The notes under the pieces: model-generated | What the model saw: only the letters and a program-made list of their open reading frames with translations | Database searches by the model: none | What the model was told of the DNA's origin: nothing | Source: an uncultured Chitinophagaceae bacterium | GTDB taxonomy: Bacteria > Bacteroidota > Bacteroidia > Chitinophagales > Chitinophagaceae | Length of the DNA: 5,744 nt | Reading direction: 5' to 3' | NCBI GenBank assembly: GCA_946885665.1 | Contig: CAMPGT010000250.1 | Span: forward strand, 1-5,744 | Position numbers and translations under genes: made by a program | In this document: positions 1 to 5,744 of the stretch, piece by piece | Layout: each line of letters starts with the position of its first letter | How positions within the stretch are numbered: position 1 is the first letter of the stretch

Positions 1-27
1 CTTCGGGACCACCCCCGCCAGCGGGGG
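1..27. repeat. GC-rich hairpin element, cut by the left edge of the window
   Basis: Positions 12-18 (CCCCCGC) and 21-27 (GCGGGGG) are perfect reverse complements, giving a stem of six to seven pairs around CCAG. The first nine bases, CTTCGGGAC, look like the loop and right arm of a second hairpin with a TTCG tetraloop whose left arm (expected GTCC) lies outside the window. No T-run follows, so this is not a standard intrinsic terminator. Paired GC-rich hairpins like this suggest an interspersed intergenic repeat of the REP type. The stem is seen directly; the repeat-family assignment is inference. Confidence 0.55.
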
Positions 28-32
28 ATACG

Positions 33-64
33 TCTCACGCCTCACGTCTCACGTTTCACGCCTC
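33..64. repeat. Four tandem copies of a 7-base unit, YYTCACG
   Basis: Bases 33-39, 40-46, 47-53 and 54-60 read TCTCACG, CCTCACG, TCTCACG and TTTCACG, followed by a partial copy starting CCTC at 61. All variation is C/T at the first two positions of the unit. The array ends about 32 bases before the SulP start codon, so it may lie in the 5' leader or promoter region of that gene. Seven is not a multiple of three, and the stretch has no sign of coding. Function unknown. Confidence 0.8.
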
Positions 65-95
65 CTCATTTATCTAATCTCAAAAAAAATTCTCT

Positions 96-1700
96 GTGAA
101 AAAGTCTGTCAATTACTTCCGGTCATTGGTCAACGATGTTCCGTCGTCTTCCGTAGTATTTCTGATCGCGCTGCCGCTGTGCCTCGGCATCGCCCTGGGA
201 TCGGGCGCCCCGCTGTTTTCCGGCATTATCGCGGGTATCGTAGGTGGCATCGTCGTAGGCTTGCTGAGCGGCTCGCAATTAAGCGTTGCCGGCCCTGCTG
301 CGGGCCTCACGGCCATTGTGGCAACGGCGATCACCGACCTGCAGGTGTACGAAGCATTCCTGCTCGCCGTGGTGCTGGGTGGAGTCTTTCAGCTCATATT
401 CGGCTTTGTAAAGGCCGGCGTTCTCGGCGATTACATTCCCTCGAGCGTCATCAAGGGAATGCTTGCCGCCATTGGTTTAATACTTATTCTCAAACAAATC
501 CCCCACCTGTTCGGCTACAGCAAAGATTTTGTCGGCGACGAATCATTCGTGCAGCCCGACGGAGAGAATACCTTTTCTGAAATCGGCAATACCTTCGGTC
601 ATATCTTACCGATAGCCATCATCATCGGTATCCTTTCCATCGTTATACAGTTTGTATGGGATAAATACCTGGTGAAGCTGCATCGCATGTTTGTGCTCAT
701 GCCCGCGCCGCTTGTGGTGGTGCTGGTGGCGGTGGCCATTAACGAACTGGCAAAAAGCATGTACCCGCAATATGCATTGTCCCAGGCATTCCTCGTGAAC
801 ATCCCGATAGCAGGATCCGTCACCGAATTCGCATCGTTCTTCACCTTTCCCGACCTGTCGTTCATATCGAATACGCAGGTATGGGTAGCAGGGATCACCA
901 TCGCGATCGTGGCCAGCCTGGAAACATTGCTGAATGTAGAAGCGGCCGACGAACTGGACCCTTACAAACGTGTAACACCCACCAACAGGGAACTGAAGGC
1001 GCAGGGTGTGGGCAACATGGTGTCGGGACTGATCGGGGGCCTGCCGATCACTTCGGTTATCGTGCGTACCTCCGCGAACATCAACGCCGGCGCCAAATCG
1101 AAAGTGTCAGCGATCCTTCACGGCTCGTTCTTATTGCTGGCGGTGTTTTTTATTCCCGGCATCCTCAACAGGATTCCACTTTCCGCCCTCGCGGGTATTT
1201 TGATCTACACAGGATATAAGCTGGCAAAACCTTCCATCTTTAAAAAGTATTACCAACAGGGGATGGGCCAGTTCCTGCCGTTCGTCATCACCATAGTTGC
1301 CATCCTGTTTACCGATCTGCTCGTGGGCATCCTGATCGGTTGCTGCACCGGAATGTTCTTCGTGATCCGCAGCAATTTCCAGTCGGCAGTGTTTGTAGTG
1401 AACGACGACAACAAGTACCTCTTCAGGTTAAGAAAGGACGTGTCGTTCCTCAACAAGCCAATTATCAAAAACAAGCTGGAAAAGGTGCCGGAAGATGCGT
1501 ATGTGATCATTGACGTGAAGAGAGCCGATTTCATCGACCGCGACATCGTGGAGGTGATCGAGGACTTCAAGAAACACGCACCGCTGAAGAACATAAAGGT
1601 GGAGATGAAGCAAAGTGCCTTCAGGGATTTTGGCTTCCAAAAAGACATGACGCCGGCACATGTGACCGAAATCAGAAGAACGCCTGCGCCGGTTGTTTAA
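96..1700 (+). CDS. SulP family inorganic anion transporter, probable bicarbonate transporter
   Basis: A 534-residue inner-membrane protein of the SulP (SLC26-like) family. Most of residues 15-425 is hydrophobic, in about ten to twelve segments. Family landmarks are the N-terminal VFLIALPLCLGIALGSGAPL (21-40), LSGSQLSVAGPAAGLTAIV (57-75), and the core SLETLLNVEAAD (274-285) followed by GGLPITSVIVRTSANINAGA (314-333). Residues about 445-515 resemble a cytoplasmic STAS domain with an IIDVKRADFIDRDIVEVI strand-helix pattern. Known SulP substrates include sulfate, bicarbonate and dicarboxylates. The carbonic anhydrase gene 31 bases downstream favours bicarbonate, as do SulP-carbonic anhydrase fusions known in other bacteria; this is inference from context. 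The start is GTG: an in-frame stop lies at 75-77 and no ATG or better start precedes the conserved N-terminus. No Shine-Dalgarno sequence is visible. Confidence 0.93.
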   Translation: MKKSVNYFRSLVNDVPSSSVVFLIALPLCLGIALGSGAPLFSGIIAGIVGGIVVGLLSGSQLSVAGPAAGLTAIVATAITDLQVYEAFLLAVVLGGVFQLIFGFVKAGVLGDYIPSSVIKGMLAAIGLILILKQIPHLFGYSKDFVGDESFVQPDGENTFSEIGNTFGHILPIAIIIGILSIVIQFVWDKYLVKLHRMFVLMPAPLVVVLVAVAINELAKSMYPQYALSQAFLVNIPIAGSVTEFASFFTFPDLSFISNTQVWVAGITIAIVASLETLLNVEAADELDPYKRVTPTNRELKAQGVGNMVSGLIGGLPITSVIVRTSANINAGAKSKVSAILHGSFLLLAVFFIPGILNRIPLSALAGILIYTGYKLAKPSIFKKYYQQGMGQFLPFVITIVAILFTDLLVGILIGCCTGMFFVIRSNFQSAVFVVNDDNKYLFRLRKDVSFLNKPIIKNKLEKVPEDAYVIIDVKRADFIDRDIVEVIEDFKKHAPLKNIKVEMKQSAFRDFGFQKDMTPAHVTEIRRTPAPVV

Positions 1701-1731
1701 TCATCTTATTAATATTTTAAAACATTAACGC

Positions 1732-2343
1732 ATGAAACCATGTGATAAATTATTACTCGAAAATAAAGCCTGGGCAGCCGAACAGCTTGCCGCCGATCCC
1801 CACTATTTTCAACGGCTGGCCGCGCAGCAAATCCCCGAATTTTTATGGATCGGGTGCAGCGACAGCCGCGTTCCCGCCAACGAGATCACCAACACGCTTC
1901 CCGGCGAAATGTTCGTGCACCGGAATATCGCCAACCTGGTGGTGGAGAACGATGTTAACCTCCTTAGCGTGCTTCATTATTCCGTCAATTATTTAAAGGT
2001 GAAGCACATTATCGTGTGCGGGCACTATGGCTGCGGCGGAGTGAAAGCAGCAATGAGCGATTCGAGCTTTGGCATTCTCGACGGGTGGCTCGCAAATATC
2101 AAACGCATACGCAATGAAAATGCAGATATCCTTCTCTCCATTGAAGACGAAGAGAAACGCTGTGATAAACTGGCAGAGCTGAACGTCAGGCAACAGGTGC
2201 AAAATATTGCCATGACCAGCATTGTCACCGATGCGTGGGATAACGGCGAACCGCTTTGCGTTCACGGGTGGATTTATGGTTTGAAGGACGGATTGTTGAA
2301 GCAGTTGCTGTGTCTTGACCCGGTAGCTGCCGAAACGGCCTAA
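1732..2343 (+). CDS. can: Beta-class carbonic anhydrase, Can-like (type II)
   Basis: Interconverts CO2 and bicarbonate in the cytoplasm; 203 residues, close to the roughly 220 of E. coli Can. Visible zinc ligands are Cys42 (CSDSR, 42-46), His98 and Cys101 (GHYGCGG, 97-103), with the Asp44-Arg46 dyad. These numbers match E. coli Can exactly. Trp39, Val47, Arg64 and Tyr182 match the non-catalytic bicarbonate site described for the Haemophilus influenzae and E. coli enzymes (Trp39, Val47, Arg64, Tyr181), so bicarbonate-inhibited type II behaviour is expected by homology. The gene follows the SulP transporter by 31 AT-rich bases with no terminator, so the two are probably co-transcribed and act as a bicarbonate supply pair. 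The ATG start aligns with the family N-terminus (KPCDKLLLENKAWA). No clear ribosome binding site, as is usual in Bacteroidota. Confidence 0.96.
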   Translation: MKPCDKLLLENKAWAAEQLAADPHYFQRLAAQQIPEFLWIGCSDSRVPANEITNTLPGEMFVHRNIANLVVENDVNLLSVLHYSVNYLKVKHIIVCGHYGCGGVKAAMSDSSFGILDGWLANIKRIRNENADILLSIEDEEKRCDKLAELNVRQQVQNIAMTSIVTDAWDNGEPLCVHGWIYGLKDGLLKQLLCLDPVAAETA

Positions 2344-2364
2344 TTTTCCGTCTCCCGATTTACT

Positions 2365-2372
2365 TATCTTCG
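2365..2372 (+). promoter_or_regulatory. Candidate Bacteroidetes-type -7 promoter box for the ABC ATPase-enolase unit
   Basis: TATCTTCG differs by one base from the Bacteroidetes -7 consensus TAnnTTTG and ends five bases before the ATG at 2378. With usual spacing, transcription would start at or just before the start codon, giving a leaderless or nearly leaderless mRNA. The matching -33 element (TTTG-like) is poor: only TTTT at 2344-2347, at roughly the right distance. The call rests on one box and its position. Confidence 0.45.
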
Positions 2373-2377
2373 CCGCC

Positions 2378-3091
2378 ATGTCGGTGCAGGTATCCAGTTT
2401 GACCCGTATGTACGGCACGCAAAAAGCCGTCGACAATATCTCTTTTGCGTTAAACAAAGGAGAGATCGTCGGATTTCTCGGCCCTAACGGCGCCGGCAAA
2501 TCCACCACTATGCGCATGATCACCGGATACCTCGAGCCCGATAGCGGCACGGCAATGGTCAGCGGCATTGATGTGCGCCAACGGCCCCTGGAAGCGAAAC
2601 GGAAAATTGGCTACCTGCCCGAGGCCAACCCGCTGTATTACGACATGTATGTGAAGGAATACCTCGGGTTTATTGCAGAGGTTCACGGCATACCCCATAA
2701 AAAAGACAAGATTGCCGCTATCATTGAAACCGTGGGACTGACCGTCGAAAGCCGGAAAAGAACGGGTCAGTTGTCGAAAGGCTACAAGCAGCGCGTTGGG
2801 CTCGCTGCCGCCCTCCTGCACGACCCTGAGGTATTGATCCTGGATGAACCCACCACGGGCCTCGATCCCAACCAGATCGTCGAGATCAGGGATTTGATCA
2901 GGAACCTGGGAAAGAACAAAACCGTTTTGTTTTCCACGCACATTTTGCAGGAAGTGGACGCCATCTGCGACCGCGCCATTATTATCAACAAAGGAAAGAT
3001 TGTTGCCGATAAAACCCTTACCGAGTTAAAATCAGGAAGCTCGCAAAGCCTTGAGGAAATATTTAAAAATTTAACAACCAACAATAATTAA
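2378..3091 (+). CDS. ABC-2-type transporter ATP-binding protein, GldA-like
   Basis: A cytoplasmic ABC ATPase of 237 residues with all nucleotide-binding motifs: Walker A GPNGAGKST (35-43), a Q-loop region GYLPE (79-83) with Glu in place of Gln as in many ABC-2 ATPases, signature LSKGYKQR (132-139), Walker B VLILDEPTTGLDP (152-164, Glu157 catalytic) and H-loop His188. The N-terminal SVQVSSLTRMYGTQKAVDNISF and the PLYYDMYVKEYL stretch (85-96) resemble GldA, the ATPase of the Bacteroidetes gliding-motility ABC transporter (GldA-GldF-GldG). I recall GldA as nearer 300 residues, so this protein may lack a C-terminal extension. No permease gene lies nearby; gldA is also separate from gldFG in Flavobacterium. 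A generic ABC-2 ATPase remains possible. It lies six bases upstream of enolase and is almost certainly co-transcribed with it. Confidence 0.9.
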   Translation: MSVQVSSLTRMYGTQKAVDNISFALNKGEIVGFLGPNGAGKSTTMRMITGYLEPDSGTAMVSGIDVRQRPLEAKRKIGYLPEANPLYYDMYVKEYLGFIAEVHGIPHKKDKIAAIIETVGLTVESRKRTGQLSKGYKQRVGLAAALLHDPEVLILDEPTTGLDPNQIVEIRDLIRNLGKNKTVLFSTHILQEVDAICDRAIIINKGKIVADKTLTELKSGSSQSLEEIFKNLTTNNN

Positions 3092-4387
<1,296 letters not shown>

Positions 4388-4397
4388 CCGGTATTTG

Positions 4398-4691
4398 ATG
4401 ATTCCGAAACAGCTCAAAAATAAATACATCCTGACCGCGGGCGCTTTCGCGGTCTGGATGCTTTTTTTTGACAACCGCGACGTCGTCACCACCCATTTCC
4501 GGCAACGGGCCGAATTGAACCGACTGGAAGAGAGCCGCGCCTACTACCAGCATGAAATCGATAAAACACGGGAGGAACTCAGGGAACTGAAGTCTGACCC
4601 CGATATCCTCGAAAAATATGCGCGCGAGAAATACCGCATGAAGAAAGACAACGAAGACCTCTTCGTGATTTCTCAGGATCCAATACAATAA
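4398..4691 (+). CDS. Septum formation initiator FtsB/DivIC family protein
   Basis: A small bitopic membrane protein of the divisome (FtsB in proteobacteria, DivIC in Gram-positives), which works with FtsL and FtsQ/DivIB to activate septal peptidoglycan synthesis. From the ATG at 4398 it has 97 residues: a basic cytoplasmic start (MIPKQLKNKY), one membrane segment at about 11-24, a coiled coil at about 35-65 rich in Glu, Arg and Leu, and the conserved ending AREKYRMKKDNEDLFVI (75-91). An upstream in-frame ATG at 4341 would add 19 residues read from inside enolase in another frame, so the 4398 start is preferred. It lies ten bases after eno; eno-ftsB adjacency is also known in many proteobacteria, which supports the call. 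Codons 10-24 contain a terminator-like hairpin plus T8 tract. Confidence 0.87.
   Translation: MIPKQLKNKYILTAGAFAVWMLFFDNRDVVTTHFRQRAELNRLEESRAYYQHEIDKTREELRELKSDPDILEKYAREKYRMKKDNEDLFVISQDPIQ
4427..4469 (+). terminator. Intrinsic-terminator-like hairpin with T8 tract inside ftsB
   Basis: Left arm CATCC-T-GACCGCG (4427-4439) and right arm CGCGGTC-T-GGATG (4448-4460) pair over 12 of 13 positions, with one T-T mismatch and an 8-base loop (4440-4447). Nine of the 12 pairs are G-C. One base later comes a run of eight T (4462-4469), and an A-rich stretch (4416-4426) precedes the stem. This is the full layout of a Rho-independent terminator, about 40 bases after the eno stop codon but within codons 10-24 of ftsB. 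Structure is seen directly; activity in vivo is inferred. Confidence 0.6.
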
Positions 4692-4702
4692 GATCAACCT
4701 CA

Positions 4703-4762
4703 ATGCGTTTATTACCCTTGGACGGACTACCGGAACTGACTCTTCCGGAATATTGGACTTAA
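4703..4762 (+). CDS. Possible 19-codon small ORF in the ftsB-nth interval
   Basis: An ATG at 4703 opens a 19-codon frame, MRLLPLDGLPELTLPEYWT, ending with TAA at 4760-4762, inside the 82-base gap between ftsB and the 80-residue gene. The stop abuts an ATG at 4763 that opens a four-codon frame whose TGA overlaps the ATG at 4774 (ATGA), an arrangement that could allow translational coupling. The peptide matches no family I recognise and lacks runs of one amino acid typical of attenuator leaders. It may be chance. Confidence 0.2.
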   Translation: MRLLPLDGLPELTLPEYWT

Positions 4763-4773
4763 ATGGATTGCAC

Positions 4774-5016
4774 ATGACTTCACTCTTTACACCAGAGGAA
4801 CTTATACAATATTTGTATAACGAAACCTCGCCGGCGAGGACCGCTGAGATCGACGAGGCACTACAACGCGACTGGACACTCCGGGAAAAACTCGAAGTGC
4901 TGCAAAACTCGGTACAACTGCTTCCAAAAACACTGGAATCACCCCGCACAGAAGCCGTAAAAAGCATAATGACCTATGCCCGTGAATCGGTTGGCGAACC
5001 GGTGCAGCATCACTAA
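4774..5016 (+). CDS. Small hypothetical protein resembling an anti-sigma factor N-terminal domain, without zinc ligands
   Basis: From the ATG at 4774 this is an 80-residue soluble protein with no signal peptide and no membrane segment. A TTG at 4753 would add seven residues, but the family-like beginning FTPEELIQYLYNETS (5-19) fits the ATG better. The sequence FTPEELIQYLYNETSPARTA, followed by an acidic helix ending DWTLREKLEVLQ, resembles the helical N-terminus of anti-sigma factors and related Bacteroidota proteins. It has no cysteine, so it cannot form the His-Cys-Cys zinc site of ZAS anti-sigma factors, and no sigma factor gene is nearby. Ala-Val-Lys-Ser-Ile-Met-Thr-Tyr-Ala near the end (about 62-70) suggests a final helix. 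That it is a real gene is likely; function is unknown and the anti-sigma link is by resemblance only. Confidence 0.75.
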   Translation: MTSLFTPEELIQYLYNETSPARTAEIDEALQRDWTLREKLEVLQNSVQLLPKTLESPRTEAVKSIMTYARESVGEPVQHH

Positions 5017-5037
5017 CTGTTTTCCTTTTTTACTTAG

Positions 5038-5060
5038 TACATTAGCAGCCTTTAAGCTGC
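5038..5060 (+). promoter_or_regulatory. Weak promoter-like box and small inverted repeat upstream of nth
   Basis: TACATTAG (5038-5045) differs by one base from the Bacteroidetes -7 consensus TAnnTTTG, and a T-rich stretch (5020-5031) lies upstream where a -33 element would sit. Overlapping its end, GCAGC (5045-5049) and GCTGC (5056-5060) form an inverted repeat around CTTTAA, ending three bases before the nth ATG. Either could give nth its own expression control. Both are short and may be chance. Confidence 0.25.
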
Positions 5061-5063
5061 AGA

Positions 5064-5732
5064 ATGACCCGTAAAGAACGCTTCAGGTTTGTTATTGACT
5101 ACTTTCAGCAACACAACCCATCGGCAGAGACAGAACTGATTTACGATAATCCTTATCAATTGCTGGTAGCTGTTATCCTGTCCGCGCAATGTACCGACAA
5201 GCGCGTGAACATGACCACTCCTGCTATCTTTGATGACTATCCCGATGCCCATGCCCTCGCCAAAGCGGAATATGACGGCCTCTTCCAGCTCATAAAAAGT
5301 ATTTCATACCCGGGTAACAAAACCCGGCACCTGATTGGCATGGCAAAGATGCTCGTCGAAAAGTTCGGCGGCCAGGTACCCATGACGGTAGACGAACTGA
5401 TCCAACTGCCCGGCGTAGGCCGAAAAACCGCAAACGTCATCACTTCCGTCATCGACCAGCAGCCCAACCTCGCGGTTGATACCCATGTTTTTCGCGTTGC
5501 GGCCCGCATCGGCCTCTCGTTGGGCGCCAAAACGCCGCTCGCCACAGAAAAACAGCTCATAAAATTCATTCCGCCACAACTCGTTCACAAATTCCATCAC
5601 TGGTTAATTTTGCATGGCAGATATGTTTGTGTGGCCCGAACCCCCAAATGCGGGATCTGCGGGCTGAAACCGGTTTGCAAATACTATCACAAGTTTATCC
5701 AACCAGTCGGATTGTCGGAAGCGTTAGGATGA
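5064..5732 (+). CDS. nth: Endonuclease III (DNA glycosylase/AP lyase)
   Basis: Base-excision repair enzyme that removes oxidised pyrimidines and cleaves the abasic site by beta-elimination; 222 residues against 211 for E. coli Nth, and complete. Visible features are LLVAVILSAQCTDKRVN (33-49), the helix-hairpin-helix LPGVGRKTA (115-123) with catalytic Lys121, catalytic Asp139 in AVDTHVFRVA (137-146), and the [4Fe-4S] ligands Cys189, Cys196, Cys199 and Cys205 in the exact family spacing C-x6-C-x2-C-x5-C. The two catalytic residues sit one position from E. coli Lys120 and Asp138. The ATG at 5064 precedes the usual N-terminal helix (RKERFRFVIDYF). It follows the 80-residue gene by 47 bases and may be read from the same transcript or from a weak promoter in that gap. 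Nothing is missing from the active site. Confidence 0.97.
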   Translation: MTRKERFRFVIDYFQQHNPSAETELIYDNPYQLLVAVILSAQCTDKRVNMTTPAIFDDYPDAHALAKAEYDGLFQLIKSISYPGNKTRHLIGMAKMLVEKFGGQVPMTVDELIQLPGVGRKTANVITSVIDQQPNLAVDTHVFRVAARIGLSLGAKTPLATEKQLIKFIPPQLVHKFHHWLILHGRYVCVARTPKCGICGLKPVCKYYHKFIQPVGLSEALG

Positions 5733-5744
5733 TTTTTGGTGAAG

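Noticed and set aside
71..95. TATCTAAT as a -7 promoter box for the SulP gene
   Set aside because: It matches TAnnTTTG poorly and no -33 element is convincing, so the SulP promoter is left uncalled.
1701..1731. AT-rich gap between the SulP and carbonic anhydrase genes as a separate promoter
   Set aside because: No good -33/-7 pair is visible; the best match to the -7 box has two or more mismatches.
2329..2347. GCCG-AAA-CGGC followed by TTTT at the end of the carbonic anhydrase gene as a terminator
   Set aside because: The stem is only four pairs with a 3-base loop, and the T-run is four bases after a gap. Too weak to call.
4753..4773. TTG start adding seven residues to the 80-residue protein
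   Set aside because: A normal ATG lies just downstream at 4774 and the recognisable sequence begins after it.
4986..5031. Hairpin CGGTT-GGCG-AACCG near the end of the 80-residue gene, followed by T-rich sequence, as a terminator before nth
   Set aside because: About 16 bases separate the stem (ending near 5003) from the T-rich stretch, which is also broken by CC. The stem is only five perfect pairs plus a wobble and an A-T pair.

Overview
All genes in this window lie on the plus strand, packed tightly. It looks like core chromosome of a Bacteroidota member, probably near the Chitinophagaceae. The evidence is the protein types (GldA-like ABC ATPase, short SulP transporter, FtsB/DivIC with the ending AREKYRMKKDNEDLF), the near absence of Shine-Dalgarno sequences, and a promoter-like TATCTTCG box directly before a start codon, close to the Bacteroidetes -7 consensus TAnnTTTG. 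The taxon is inferred from these features and was not tested by a search.

Layout. Positions 1-95 are non-coding and repeat-like: the apparent right half of one hairpin, a complete GC-rich hairpin, then four copies of a 7-base unit (YYTCACG). Next is a two-gene unit: a SulP anion transporter (96-1700, GTG start) and a beta-carbonic anhydrase (1732-2343). Together they suggest uptake of bicarbonate and its interconversion with CO2. A candidate promoter at 2365-2372 then opens a second unit: an ABC-2-type ATPase resembling GldA (2378-3091), enolase (3098-4387), the divisome protein FtsB/DivIC (4398-4691), an 80-residue soluble protein resembling the N-terminal part of anti-sigma factors (4774-5016), and endonuclease III (5064-5732). 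Gaps inside this unit are 6, 10, 82 and 47 bases.

No phage, transposase, CRISPR array, tRNA or rRNA is visible, and no wholly new multi-gene system stands out. The most notable observation is what looks like a complete intrinsic terminator inside the ftsB coding sequence (4427-4469). It has a 12-pair stem with one mismatch, an 8-base loop and eight T residues, and starts about 40 bases after the enolase stop codon. If real, it would let a highly expressed glycolytic gene and a low-demand division gene share a transcript while most transcription stops between them. Translation of ftsB could itself influence read-through. Other points worth a look are the repeat cluster at the left edge, the likely leaderless ABC-enolase transcript, the conserved bicarbonate-site residues in the carbonic anhydrase, and a 19-codon ORF ahead of the 80-residue gene.
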